From assembly GCA_039707655.1 (NCBI GenBank), contig CM077667.1, positions 546,944,222 through 547,008,221 on the forward strand: a stretch of 64,000 nt of DNA, read 5' to 3'. A program made the position numbers and the translations under genes. The notes below the pieces were generated by a model. It searched no databases, was not told the DNA's origin, and worked only from the letters and a program-made list of their open reading frames with translations. Origin of the DNA: Elymus sibiricus (Eukaryota > Streptophyta > Magnoliopsida > Poales > Poaceae). Of this stretch, positions 1 to 11,712 are shown piece by piece; position 1 is the stretch's first letter, and each line of letters begins with the position of its first letter.

Positions 1-137
1 GATCCGATCTCTTCTTCGGATCGTCCGGCCAGGAGACCTACACATGAGTTGCGGCATGCAGGTTATATTACATCCATAAAGGACAGATACCTTCTGGTGA
101 CAGTGTCATACTCACCGAACATGCCCCTCTGTAAAGT

Positions 138-2456
138 CTAGTTCTCTCCCTGGGCCTGGGCCAATTGAGCCTTTAAGCTTTCAATGTCCTCGGCCTGCTG
201 CTTGTTCTCCTCCTTAAGGCGGTTCTTTTCCTCAATATGTCGCGTCATAACGCGACCTCCAGCCTCCTGCTGGGACTCGGCATATCGCTGAGATTCTCGG
301 GCTATATCCAAATCTTTTTGTAATTGCCATATTGATTCAGCTGCTATATAGTACCCTCGCGTAAGCATGGGAACATGTTATATATTAGCCTAATAAATAT
401 ACTCACCATGTGCCTCCCGAGTAAAGCTCTTCACTTGCTCTAGCTCGGCCTTCACAGATTCGACCTGTGTTCGGCTGGCTGGAAGCTCTTCGGCCAGTTT
501 CTCGCACTGTTGCTTAGAGGCCTGCATTTGCTGAAAGGGGTCCATAATTCGGTCGTGCTGGCCAATTTAAGGCTCGGGGGCTACTGGGTTTACATGAGTG
601 TTCAGATTTTAATAAAACACCTCACCTGCAAGCTGGACGATATTAATTTTATGGCCTCCCCGAACCCAGTTCGGGCGGCCCCGTGGTATGCATTCGCCGT
701 GCGTAGAGCACCGAACTCTTGTTCGGAAAAGGCCGGATCGTTCAGGACTTTACGTCGCTGCCGATGACGCATAGCGCTCTCTTCCTCCGATTTAGTGACA
801 GATATGGCGTCACCTGAATCGGCTGGGGTGGGGTTGACGGTGGAGGCTCCGGTGGCAGGATCAGCACGGGCGGAATGCCCCGAACCTTGGGCACCAGCGG
901 GTGCCTCTACGGCGTCCTCGGCAGGAGATGGCCTAACCTCTTGCCTGAATATTCCGGCGGAATAATCTTTCAATGGGCTTTATTAAAATTATGATGGTAA
1001 AACCTATAGCCAAGCGAAGTACCTTTGGGGTGAGCTCATAGGCGCACTCGCCCCTGTGATCGGCTCAACTGCCGGATCCATATTACTTTCCGATCCGGCC
1101 ACTTCTGCCGCGGCCGGTGTAAGTCGTGCGGACCTACGGCGTTTGGGGGTAGACGCCGGTGTGTTAGGGTCAGTGGCGGATACTCGTCTCTTATGGGACG
1201 TCTTCTTCTTCTTCTTCTTCTTCTTGCTTGCGCCAGGGGAAGGGAAGGATCCAGGATAGTCGGCAACGATGGCCGCTTTGTGGCCATCGAGGCCTTCCTG
1301 GTAAAAAACCCCGTCTTCAAATTCGATCGACAGGTCCGGATCTTCGTGATAACCCGGATCGTCCTCGCGGGAATAGTCTTCGGGCTGGGGAGCCGGACAG
1401 TTGACTGTCTCGATGAAGCTCCTCCATTCCTGTTCACGTAAGTTTAAAGGCTTCGGTCAAAAAAGGGATATATTGGGGAAACCGAGCTGTGATTACAGGA
1501 GGTGGAAAGGCTCACCCATTCGATGGGATTATGGCTTGAATATCCGTCCTTTGATGACCCTGAATAAAGTCTTCTTGCTCCCCTTTGAATAGATCGGCAA
1601 GTGCTGTGGCTAATGTTGTTTGGTCGGCATGACCCAGTCTTCGGGAGCGAGTGGTATCGCTTGTCCCGGTATAGCGCCACAACGGATGTACCCTCTGTTG
1701 AAGAGGTTGGACACACCGAGTGAGGACAGCGGCCATGACATCTATCATGGTCAGTTTGTGGTGGGCTAATAGCCTCACGCGGGTTGCTAGGCGCTGCACC
1801 TCGGCAGTTTCCTCTTGGGGCAGATTCTTCGGACGCCAGTTGTATCTTTTCTTCGAAGGGGCATCAGAGTATTCGGGCAAACCCCTCCGAGTTGGATCGA
1901 ATAAAGGGACGTCTTCAATATAAAACCACTTCGAAGTCCACATTTTGGATTCCTTTGGTGTTCCCACGGGGTAACCCGTCCCCGCTATGCGACATACTTC
2001 GGCTCCGCCGACCTCGAAAAATGTCCCATTCCTAGTACGGGGAACAAGGCAGAAGTACTTCCTCCACAATTCAAAATGTGCCTCGCACCCCAAGAACATC
2101 TCGCAAAGGGCCACAAAGCCCGAGATGTGTAGTATAGACCCTGGGGTGAGGTGATGGAGTTGAATCCCGTAAAATGCCAGTAACCATCTCAGGAACGGAT
2201 GGATGGGAAATCCGAGCCCTCGCAGGAGGAACGGAACAAAGCATACGTACTCTCCCTTTCACGGGTGGGGGAAGTTCTCCGCGAAGGCCTCGCCGTTGAA
2301 TGAAGTCAAGCCGGCACGGACGGTCGTCAGATCTGAGGAGGGGAGGTAACCCTGGGTCTCGAGGTTGCGAAGTCGAAGGAGCGACATGGAACAGCTTGCC
2401 CAATCCCCTGGGCGGGATCCATAAGGATTTGAGGAGGAACTAGGGGCGCTCACCAT
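138..2456 (-). pseudogene. antisense gag-like gene of element A (putative gypsy-type transposon domain, PF04195-like), decayed
   Basis: A minus-strand gene, opposite to its host retrotransposon. The start at 2456 opens a Ser-rich N-terminus. The conserved core (about 1512-2258) reads through a CEMFLGCEAHFELWRKYFCL-type stretch typical of the 'putative gypsy type transposon' domain found in cereal retrotransposon annotations. The same frame is broken by a stop near 2259. Downstream the coding sense moves to other frames: an acidic and Lys/Arg-rich linker around 1036-1440, then 602-973, then a coiled-coil tail at 138-368 rich in Gln, Glu and Lys that ends at 138. Some frame changes may be introns, since AG/GT-like boundaries occur near 610 and 400. 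Its function is unknown; gag-like or RNA-binding roles have been guessed for such proteins. At least one nonsense codon makes it a likely pseudogene. Confidence 0.65.
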
Positions 2457-2805
2457 CTTTGGTGGGAGATCTTTTCGTTGGAGAATTCGTCTAAGGAGGA
2501 AGATGAAGATGTGGTTTGGGTCACGATCCAGGTTGTTTAAATGGATGGTGCCTCTTTTCGGGGAGGGGTAGCTTTGTAAAACCACCCATCTCCCCCGCAA
2601 TGCGCAAGGTTCGAGAAACATTATTACGATGGACCTGGCAATCCCGCGGCGTTTGGGATCTCACCGATCACAGGACGGTTCCCGAACTAAAGGTGCCGCC
2701 GATTATTATTCGGAGAGAGGAACTCGCCTCGCAAGCCGAAGACTCTGAACATTGGAAGCAGCTGAAGCTTGGACCCTTGGCGTTGGAGGCTAGTTCGTGG
2801 GCTAC

Positions 2806-3273
2806 TGAGGGAGTCCTGGACTAAGGGGTCCTCGGGAGGCCGACCTATCTCATATGGGCCGGACTATATGCGTCGTTCGCCGGACTCTGGATTGATTGAA
2901 GGCCCGGACTCCAGGAAGGAAGCTTCGAGAAGCAAGGCGTGCTCTCCACGTTTAAAGTAGATTAGGCATGATTATCCCTTCGACATGTAACTGACCATGT
3001 GTAAACCCTAGGCACCCCCGGCGTCTATATAAGCCGGAGGGTTTTAGGTCATAGAACAACAGAACTCATCTAGGGTTTAGTCATACGATCTCGTGGTAGA
3101 TCAACTCTGTAATCTCTATACGATCAATATAATTGAGCAGGACGTAGGGTATTACCTCCATAGGAGGGCCCGAAACTGGGTAAAACCTTGTCCCCTTTGT
3201 CTCCTGTTACCATCGATCCAAGTATCACAGTTCGGGACCCCCTACCCGAGATCCGCCGGTTTTGACACCGACA
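2806..3273 (+). repeat. 3' LTR of Gypsy element A (468 bp)
   Basis: Begins TGAGGGAGTCCTGGACTA after the internal sequence and ends GGTTTTGACACCGACA. It contains a TATA box and the downstream GTAGATCAACTCTGTAAT and GAGCAGGACGTAGGGT blocks common to this cereal LTR type. A related LTR (element B) at 13249-13703 has the same order of blocks, including TCAATATAAT, GCAGGACGTAGGGTTTTACC and GAGATCTGCCGGTTTT. Confidence 0.85.
3026..3032 (+). promoter_or_regulatory. TATA box in LTR A
   Basis: TATATAA inside GTCTATATAAGCCGG, about 220 bp after the LTR start, in the position expected for the U3/R boundary. Confidence 0.6.
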
Positions 3274-3960
3274 CTCCCCTGGTCGGCTACATAGAACCAG
3301 TCCTGCTGCCATAACTTTATAGTTTCCATAAATATTAACTTTGACCAGGTGACCTTGGGGATCTTGCTTATCATGGCCCCACCGCACTCAGCTAGCTTGG
3401 AGCCATTGCTGTGCGGCTTAAGGCCGAACACCTTCAGTCATAGACCAAAATGAGGCTCAACCCGGAGGAAGGCTTCACAGACTATTATGAAGGTGGCGAT
3501 ATGGAGAATGGAATTTAGGGTAAGATGGTGGATGTCAAGCCTGTAGAAGAACATGAAGCGTCTGACGAAAGGGTGGAGGGGAAAGCCCAAACCTTACATG
3601 AGCTGGGAAATGAAGACGACTCGCTCCCCCTTTTAGGGCGTGGGAATGGGGGAGGCTGACGGCGGCCAAGAGGGATCGGCACTTCGCCGTGGTCGGGAGA
3701 TACCCATCAGCCTTGAGCTCGGCGATGGTGCCAGTAGTGACGTTGGAGGAAAACCATAGCTCCCTTGTGCTAGCAGCGTCAGATGCCAGGGGCGCGGCAT
3801 CTTTCCCCTTGCCGTCCATCTTTGGTGGTGGAGGATGGGAGGGGTGGCTGGTACTAGATTCGGATCTTGGGGCGCCTGAGCTCTCGAGAAGCTTGGGGGA
3901 TGGAGTGGAGGATGGAAGCGTAAATGAAATTGATTTACCATTTCCCTTTTTATAGTCCAT
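3274..3960 (-). pseudogene. antisense gag-like gene of element B, N-terminal part, truncated by element A
   Basis: Minus-strand N-terminal half of a gene of the same class as the one at 138-2456 but from another family. The longest opening starts at 3960; a more natural start is Met at 3819 (MDGKGKDA). The segment GTIAELKADGYLPTT is the recognisable start of the conserved domain. A frameshift near 3645 and several stops follow. Sense is regained at 3274-3400 (KLAECGGAMISK, WQQDWFYV), where the gene is cut by the LTR of element A. The C-terminal half would lie on the far side of A, outside the window. It is broken by frameshifts and by insertion. Confidence 0.6.
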
Positions 3961-4513
3961 TAAAAGGATAGGGTTCGCCTAGCCTCACGCTAAAAATCGC
4001 CAGTTCCGATACATCGTGCAATATATGTGCGCGAGAATTAAGGCATTCTAGTTAATGACATCGCTGGAAATCTGGAGCACGATCATTTTATGATAAGACG
4101 TGCCAAAGGAAATTGCCTTGGGCCACGATACGACTAATGATGACTATTGACAAGATGGCTCGGCTCTGCCACCAGTGGTGACGCTTCCCTTCTCGGACGA
4201 AAAAGCTTTCTGGGTTTGACCTAGTCGTTCTGCCTCTCATCGCAAACCTTCATGGCTAAGCTAAAAGAGACTTCGGTCCTATTGCATAATAAGTTATGCC
4301 AAAACGGGTCTTGTTAAATGGATAACCCTGGCTACCCTCAATAAATTGTCACATCGCTACAATCAAAAGGAATACAAATAAGACCTCATAACCGAGCATG
4401 TCCTCCGAATCGTGATACGACGTGGAACGTAGAACTCGTCTACGAAAAAGTAATGATGCTGTCGTGAAGAAGATGACGGCTGTCCCCGGCTTGATGTGTA
4501 GTTGAGCGGCTAC
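3961..4513. other. non-coding stretch between antisense gene and LTR of element B
   Basis: No supportable open frame. This is the short internal region upstream of the antisense gene, ending with CGGCTAC just before the LTR. It is the expected place of the 3' polypurine tract, but I see no clean tract. Confidence 0.5.
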
Positions 4514-4543
4514 AGACGGTGTCCTGGACTAGGGGGTGCACAC
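4514..4543 (+). repeat. LTR of element B, first 30 bp (split by Copia insertion)
   Basis: AGACGGTGTCCTGGACTAGG onward, matching the start of a known style of cereal Gypsy LTR. Its last five bases CACAC (4539-4543) are the left copy of the Copia target-site duplication. Confidence 0.7.
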
Positions 4544-5284
4544 TGTAAGATCAAGAAGAGTACGTCTAGAGGGGGGGGGTGATTAGACTACTCAACAAAA
4601 TCAAAAACCTAACATTTTCCCAATTTTAATGGTTGACAGATTTTAGCAATTATAGCAAGTCTAGCACACCCTACATATGCAAGTCATCAAGTATAGCAGC
4701 GGAAAGTAAACACATGCATATGTAAGTAAGGGTAGAGATAGGAAGATCAAATGCAATAGGGGACACGAAGATTTTTCCCGTGGTTCCGATAGGTGGTGCT
4801 ATCGTACGTCCACGCTGATGGAGACTTCCACCCACAAGGGGTCCACGAAGAAGAAGCCTTGTCTATACCATCACGGCTTACGTCCATGAAGGACTAGCCT
4901 AACTCGGGGTAGATCTTCACGAAGTAGGCGATCTCCTTGCCCGTACAAACTTCTTGGTTCAACTCCACAACACGAAGTAGGAGGCCCCCAAGCGACACCT
5001 AACCAATCTAGGAGCCACCACCCTCCAAAAGGTAATAGATGTGGTAAGAATGATGAAGTCCTTGCTCTTGTGCTTCAAAAGATAGTCTCCTCAACACATA
5101 ATCACTCTCTCACATACTTGGCTTGGTAGGAGGGATTGATTGGGTGGAAAGCAACTTGGGGAGGCTAGAAATCAAGATGCATATGGTTGGAGTGGAAGAT
5201 CTTGATCTCAACACATGAGTAGGTGGCTCTCTCTCAGAGAAATGAATATGGCAAGTGCTGGGTCGTTCTGAGGAGGTGGAGGGG

Positions 5285-5292
5285 TATATATA
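5285..5292 (-). promoter_or_regulatory. TATA box in 3' LTR
   Basis: TATATATA on the minus strand within GCCTATATATACCCC; the copy in the transcribing LTR is at 12517-12524. Confidence 0.5.
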
Positions 5293-5333
5293 GGCATCTC
5301 CAAAAATCCAACCGTTACAACATTATTGCCCAA

Positions 5334-5655
5334 CTCAGTGAAACCGAAGTAAAAACTCGGTCGTACCGACTAGTGCAAAATGTGGCAACTTTAGGCGTTT
5401 CGGTGAAACCGATATATGAATCTCGGGTATGTACGATTTTGGTTGGCCTGGTCAGTTACAAATCTCGGTGGGACCGATTCTCAAAACTCGGGAATTCCGA
5501 TTCTTAAAAATGGCTTACCCGAAAGTTGGTCACTGATTTCGGCATCACCGAAATGGCACTTGGTGTCACCGAGAAGCTAGGGTTTGGCTTAGGATCTGTC
5601 TAGGGTTAAAACTCGGTAGGGCCGATTGTATAAAGTTGGTGGCACCGAATTTGAC
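5334..5655. repeat. cluster of CGGT-N3-ACCG palindromic motifs in LTR
   Basis: About nine short imperfect palindromes in 320 bp, for example CTCGGTCGTACCGAC, TTTCGGTGAAACCGAT, CTCGGTGGGACCGAT, TTCGGCATCACCGAA, GGTGTCACCGAG and CTCGGTAGGGCCGAT. The same set is in the other LTR at about 12568-12886. Sirevirus LTRs are known to carry conserved palindromic motifs of this general type near the promoter. A regulatory role is an inference. Confidence 0.7.
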
Positions 5656-6016
5656 TTTGTAGGTTTGGACAGAATGTTTTGTGGGAGAATGAATGAGTAT
5701 TTTTGGTGGCTAACTCTAAGCACTTGAGCAACCAGATCATCATGGATACCTCATCCCCTTTTAATAGTATTGGCTTTCCTATGGACTCAATTGTGCTTTC
5801 TCACATAAAAGCAAAATGTAGAGTCTTGAAGCTTGAATCTTTGCCAATCCTATTCCTTTCCTTCTTCTTCTTTCCTTGGGGAATCTCCTCACAGCATAGC
5901 CAATCCTGAGCAGTCTTCTGGACTTTTTCTGAAACACTTGATAAAACCATTAGTCCAAGAGACAATGTATGTTGTCATGAATTATCAAAACCACCAAGGG
6001 AGCAAATGTGCTTTCA

Positions 6017-6790
6017 ATCTCCCCCTTTTTGGTAATTGATGACAACATACAATCAAAGCTTCAATTTAAAGATAGGTAGTAAAGTATGATAGCTTTGAGA
6101 GACATATGACTTAGACAAGCTCCCCCTAAATGTGTGCAATCCCTTTTAAGGAATATGTGCTTTGGAATGCATGAGTGCACACAAAGTAGCTAGAGCATGA
6201 TAGGTCATATGTATATCTTGGCTATATGCATCAGATGAAAGAGAATGAATTAACTCCATGTTCAGGATTTACTCTTGCAAAACAATATGTGCAAGAAGCA
6301 AGAGATCATCCTGACCAAGGATATGATGCATATACTTACCTTGAAGTTCTGGACCATTTTTACTTGGGAGACATACTTGAGAAAACAATTTTAGATAACA
6401 CAAGAATATCTCTTTCACAAAAATGCAAGAAACTTCAATTCACCAAGATTTGGAATACATGTAGAAGATAATACTTTCAAGAGCAACATGTCTTCCAAAG
6501 ATAGTGTAGAACTTTCTCCCCTTAATATAGATTTGAGTTTCTCCTCTCCCCCTGAATCTCAGCATGTAGATATTGGGAGTAGGTAGGGTAGGACAAGTCT
6601 ACCAATAAATAACTTTCAATAAACAACTTTCTCTCTCCCTGTAGGAATAACAAATATGAGTTGATCTCTCCCCCTTAATGGTTGTTCTCTCCCTTTGGCA
6701 CACGAGTGACTTAGGAGCTTTCTTTAATGATTCTCCCCCTGAAGCTTTGAATTTAAGCTTTGATCTTTCTCCCCCTTTGGCACAATTACC
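6017..6790 (-). promoter_or_regulatory. polypurine tract and array of extra polypurine-like tracts
   Basis: The tract touching the 3' LTR reads (minus strand) AAAAAGGGGGAGAT, 6017-6032. At least seven further AGGGGGAGA-like blocks follow within 770 bp (near 6120, 6514, 6545, 6667, 6684, 6731 and 6766 on the plus strand as CTCCCCC). Multiple polypurine tracts upstream of the 3' LTR are a described Sirevirus feature. Apart from these the stretch has no credible gene. Confidence 0.75.
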
Positions 6791-6913
6791 AAAAAAGGTT
6801 CAGAGGGTAAGGGTTCCTTGAGAGTAAGGGTCATAGAGAATTTCTGCTGAAAAAGTTTTTAGTATATGCCAAAGAACACAAAAAGAGGAAAAGTGAGAGG
6901 CTCCGAGATGTAA

Positions 6914-7045
6914 TGAATCGGATGAACCGATATGAACTTTTAGGGCTCTGGGACAAACCGGTGACACCGAAGAGTTTCATGTCGGTGGTACCAAAGATAC
7001 TCTGAGCAGTTTGGCTGCTGCATCGGTGAAGCCGATTTTCCTGGT
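6914..7045. repeat. internal copies of the LTR palindromic motif
   Basis: Four motifs of the LTR type lie outside the LTR: ATCGGATGAACCGAT, ACCGGTGACACCGAAG, GTCGGTGGTACC and ATCGGTGAAGCCGAT. Confidence 0.55.
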
Positions 7046-7210
7046 TCGGAGGATCAGAGCAATAAACAGAAACTTGGCGAATGTGTTTTTTGACCATTTT
7101 GAAGAAGAAAACTTTTCAGAAGAATTTATCTGATTTGCAAGAAACTTATCAAAAGATTTGCAAGGATTTTTCAAAAAGATTTGCAAGGAATATTCAAAGA
7201 GATTTGCAAG

Positions 7211-7212
<2 letters not shown>

Positions 7213-7244
<32 letters not shown>
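7213..7244. repeat. AT dinucleotide microsatellite
   Basis: About 16 uninterrupted AT units inside the non-coding 3' region of the Copia element. It follows three GATTTGCAAGGA-like short repeats (7155-7212). Confidence 0.95.
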
Positions 7245-7247
<3 letters not shown>

Positions 7248-7985
7248 AAATAAATACATCTAGACTAGGATTGAATGGAAGCAACGAAATAAGCAGCTAA
7301 GGAAAATCTCCATTCAAGTCCTACTACTAGATGTTGGGCGGTGACTAGGTCACCTATATTAGAGTATATTGACTTAAGGAGCCAAGCAAGAATGCTTGAT
7401 CATAGGTCATACTCAACGTTAAGCTCAAAATGGGGTTACCATTTTTCATTTAAGCATTTTTAATGTCTTCATATCACTCGAGGTGCTTTAACTCATGACT
7501 TGGAGCAAACCTTTTTCAAGGATATGAGTACATACCTTTGAGTGATGTTGATGACATGGCATGTTGGTGAACTTGTTGTGGATGCTCAATGTTGATGAAG
7601 ATCATCTTGAGTTGGGAGCAATCCTTGTTGTTTCATTCACTTTTCACCTACATGGGTTAGTCATGCAAGGAAGAACATGATATATCCAAATGACATGATA
7701 CCAACTGTGTGATGATACCAATTGTGGGATCTTATCAAATATATGCCAAGGATATGTTTATGTTGTCTTCTTCCGTCATCATCAAAGAGAGGTTGTTGAT
7801 ACTTGGCTATCACAAATTGCTCTATATTTGAGTTGTTGGCAATCTTGTGGAATGATATTCTTCCAAGTACATACAAAAGATTAGATGCAATATAAGGGAG
7901 CATAGATTTCCATGGCATAAGATAATATCATTGATAGCATGGAATAGTCAAATAAGCTCATGCCCTTGCATGCATCCGAGCGAGT
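7245..7985. other. non-coding region between pol and purine-tract array
   Basis: No frame I would support as a gene. A minus-strand open stretch at 7661-7918 has no recognisable motif and lies downstream of the pol stop. Confidence 0.5.
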
Positions 7986-10900
7986 CTAGCTCAAGTTTGA
8001 AGCATCAATGATGTTCAACTCACTCCTCAACCTGCAAAACACTTTCTCATCAAGTGGATTAGTAAAGATATCGGTCAATTGTTTGTCGGTTCAAACATGT
8101 TTAAGTTTAATATCTCCTTTGGCAACATGATCACAAATGAAATAATGTCAAACTGGAATATGTTTATTTCGAGAGTGTTGCACGGGATTATAAGCAATTT
8201 TAATAGCACTTTCATTGTTGCAAAACAATGGAATATGTTTCACATTTATGCCATAATCCTTAAGTGTTTGAGTCATCCATAGTAATTGCGCAGAACATGA
8301 TCCGGCAGCAATGTATTCCGCTTCGGCGGAGGATAGAGATACCGAGTTTTGTTTCTTGGTTGACCAAGACAGAAGAGATCTACCAAGAAATTGGCAAGTA
8401 CCCGATATGGATTTTCTATCAACCTTATCTCTGGCATAGTCCGAGTCAGAATAGCCCATAAGATTGAAAGAAGATCCCTTGGGATACCAAATACCAAAGT
8501 TTGGTGTTTGTATCAAGTATCTCACAATTCTTTTCACAGCCTTAAGATGACACTCTTTGGGTGCCGCTTGATATCGGGCACACATGCACACACTTAACAT
8601 GATATCGGGACGTGAGGCACATAAGTATAGCAATGAACCAGTCATTGATCGATAAACTTTTTGATCAATCGGTTTGTCCTCCTTAGTGAGGTCAACATGT
8701 CCACTTGTAGGCATGGGAGTTTTCATACCTTTGCACTCCTGCATGTTGAACTTCTTGAACAAGTCCGTGGTGTACTTGGTTTGAGAGATGAACGTACCTT
8801 CTCTCGTTTGCTTGATATGCAATCCAAGGAAATTTTTTAGCTCACACATCATAAACATCTCATACTTCTCTGACATCAACCTTCCAAATTTCTCACTAAA
8901 ATGTGGGTTAGTAGATCCAAAGATAATATCATCCACATAAATTTGGCACACAAATAATTCACCATTAACTCTTTTAGTGAATAAGGTTGTGTCAATTTTA
9001 CCAATTTCAAAACCCTTTTTAATGAGAAACTTCGTTAAGCATTTGTACCAAGCTCGTGGGGCTTGTTTAAGACCATAGAGAACTTTACGAAGTTTATAAA
9101 CATGATTAGGTTTCTTAGGGTTCACAAAGTCGGGAGGTTGTTTAACATAAACTTCCTCTTCAATTTCACCATTTAGAAAAGCACTTTTGATATCCATTTG
9201 GTAAAGAGTAATATCATGGTGATTGGCATAAGCAAAAAGTATGTGAATGGCTTCAAGTCTAGCAACGGGGGCGTAAGTCTCACCGTAGTCCATACCTTTG
9301 ACTTGAGTGTAACCTTGTGCTACGAGACGTGCCTTGTTGTGTACCACTTGGCCATCTTCATCTTGCTTGTTCCAAAACACCCATTTTGTACCAATGATGT
9401 TGTGCTCGTCCTTGGGCTTCTCCACTAGTGTCCACACTTCATTCCTTTTGAAGTTGTGTAGCTCCTCGTGCATGGCGTTCACCCAATCCGGGTCTTCAAG
9501 CACTTCCTCTACCTTCATAGGCTCAATACTAGAGATAAATGAGTAATGCTCACAAAAGTTAGCTAGACGAGTTTTAGAGCGAGTGATCCTTCTGGTTTGT
9601 ATGTCACCGAAAATCTGATTTAAAGGATGATTCTTGTCAACTCTTGCTTGAACTCGTGATAGCTTTTGCTTGTTGGATGGTGGAGTAACATCATCATCTT
9701 CTTCTTCGTTGTTGTTGAAGGTGTCGTTTGCTTGAGGTGGTGGTGAAGGTGGTTGAGGTGAATCATCTTGATGTACTTCTTCCTCCTCTTCATCTTATCG
9801 TGTTCCACTTGTGGATGCCTCCATGTCATTTTGTGGTTCGCCTTGGCGCGAGGTAGGGGCTTCCACTTGTGTCGATGAAGTACTTTCCTTCACCTCCATG
9901 GGACGTATCTTGCCGATGGACAGGTCTTGAATGGCTTCCGAAGGATCCTTATCTCCGAGAAGCTTGTGTAGGTAGAGTCGGTTTGTTGCATCACAAGCTG
10001 TTTCCACGGCTTCTGCCCAAAAGTGTCTTGGCATCTTGTATTCATCAAGCATCATTCTTGCCATCTCAATAAGAGTTCGGTTCTTCCTCTCAACAACGCC
10101 ATTTTGTTGAGGTGTGTACGTAGCCGAGAACTCATGTGAGATACTCTCTTCGTCAAGATATGTATCCACATTGGTGTTCTTGAACTCCGATGCGTTGTCG
10201 CTCTGAACTTTTCTGATCTTTACTTCAAACTGATTTTGCGCTTTGCGAGCGAAGTTCTTGAAGATCTTTTGTACCTGCGACTTGTCATCAAGAAAGAATA
10301 CCCACGTAAATCTTGAAAAATCATCAACTATAACTAGACCAAAGGAATTTCCACTGAGGCTCTTGTAAGCATTGGGACCAAAACGATCCATGTGTAGCAT
10401 CTCGAGTGGTCTCCTAGTAGTCATAATGTTCTTAACAGGATGGCTTCCACCCATTTGTTTTCCTGCTTGACAAGCACTACAAAGTCTATCTTTGTCAAAG
10501 ATAACATCTTTCACACCAAGTATGTGGTCACCTTTGATGAGTCTATCAAGATTGCGCATACCAACATGTCCTAGCCTTCTATGCCATAGCCAACCTTTAG
10601 AAGATTTTGCAATAAGACAAGTACGAGGTTGGGCTCTTTTAGTGAAATCAACAATGTATAGATCACCTCTATGGATACCGGTAAAGACCATGTTATGATT
10701 GTCTTGACGAAACACTTGGCAATCTACTTTGGTAAATAGAACATTGAAACCGAAGTCGGCTTGTCTAGATACGGAAAGAAGATTGTAGCCAAGGGATTCA
10801 ACATGCATGACATTTTGAATAGAACTATCATGGGATATGGCCACCTTACCAAGACCAAGCACCTTACCTTGGGAATTGTCTCCAAAAGTCACATACCTGC

Positions 10901-11657
10901 ACGGTCCATGATTAGGTGTGATCTCATGAAACATGTCTTTATCTCCCGTCATGTGGTCGGTGCATCCACTGTCGAGAATTCACTCTTTTCCACCGGACAT
11001 GTAATCCTTGAATTTTGCCATGAGACTTAGACTCCTCATCGTCTCCTCATACTCAATGTCAAACTTCTCATCTTCATCATAGTAGCCATGTACCACATTG
11101 TCGTCATCGAATGGTATGTCCTTGTCACAAAAATCAAGAGATTCGTGAGAGTTTTGATCATGACAATGTTCAAGTCTATGAATACGAATGGCTTCAACAA
11201 TGATGTTATTGATGGTAATGATATCTCCTTTAGCACGCATAAGGTCACGAAGCTCAAACAAGCATTTATCAAAGTTAGGATCACTAGGCTTCATTTTGTG
11301 GAATGCAATAGTTTTATGGAGAATGATATCAAGATTTTTCAAAGAATAGTTTGGATATCTTTTCTCGAGATCTTTCCACAAAGTATAAGCACACTCAAAG
11401 TTCTTCATTTGATCAAACACAATTCTTGGCAATCCTCTAATAATGAGATTAATAGTTCTAAGATTGCGAAGCATGTCATTCTCTTCTTTATGAGAAGGAT
11501 GTAAGGGATCAATGGGAGGCACATAGGGGTTCGCAACATATTTTCTCAAATGGAATTCATCAAATAGATCAAGCATTTTGTCTTTCCATTGACTATAATA
11601 CTCCCCATTGAGAATAGGCACTCTACAACTAAGACTCCCCAAACTAGGCATATCCAT
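7986..11657 (-). pseudogene. Copia gag-pol polyprotein, one frame with four nonsense codons
   Basis: From Met at 11657 to the expected end near 7986 a single minus-strand frame runs through gag (10980-11657, UBN2-like, with LRTINLIIRGLP), protease (DSGCTDHMTG, just after 10980), the pre-integrase zinc region (WHRRLGHVGMRNL, CSACQAGKQ), integrase (LVIVDDFSRFTWVF, QSDNASEF, GVVERKNRT), reverse transcriptase (YVDDIIFGS, about 8930) and RNase H (SSAEAEYIAAG, about 8310). It is interrupted only by stops at 10980-10982 (TGA), 9795-9797 (TAA), 8148 and about 8097; no frameshift is needed. Gag is short (about 225 codons) and passes straight into the protease without a CCHC knuckle, so its C-terminal part seems deleted. 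The element cannot make a full polyprotein unless stops are read through. Confidence 0.88.
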
Positions 11658-11693
11658 CTTCCTCCAATGGTGATAAAACCAAAGCTATGTTGA

Positions 11694-11710
11694 CCAAATC
11701 TCTAATACCA
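11694..11710 (-). promoter_or_regulatory. primer-binding site (initiator Met tRNA type)
   Basis: Minus strand TGGTATTAGAGATTTGG, two bases after the 5' LTR end. It differs by one base from the usual TGGTATCAGAG core. Confidence 0.8.
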
Positions 11711-11712
11711 AC

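Larger units (their letters stand above)
1..3273 (+). mobile_element. Gypsy/Tat LTR retrotransposon A, 3' portion
   Basis: The 3' end of a Gypsy-type element in plus orientation whose left part lies outside the window. The sequence runs from an internal region carrying an antisense gag-like gene into one LTR that starts TGAGGGAGTCCTGG and ends in ACACCGACA. Antisense extra genes between pol and the 3' LTR are known in Tat-lineage Gypsy elements (for example Grande of maize); the lineage call here rests on that layout and is an inference. Right after the LTR the sequence changes to the inside of another antisense gene (element B), so A inserted into B. The target duplication cannot be tested because the 5' LTR is not in view. 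Confidence 0.8.
4544..6016 (-). repeat. 3' LTR of Sirevirus-like Copia (1473 bp)
   Basis: Matches 11713-13248 almost base for base over its full length. It lacks two blocks present in the other LTR: 44 nt between AGACTTC and ACCCAC (absent near 4837) and 21 nt between TTCTGAG and GAGGTGG (absent near 5272). Confidence 0.9.

Noticed and set aside
7661..7918. 85-codon minus-strand frame downstream of the Sirevirus-like pol, considered as an envelope-like gene
   Set aside because: No signal peptide or membrane segments typical of Env-like proteins and no match to a known domain by eye.
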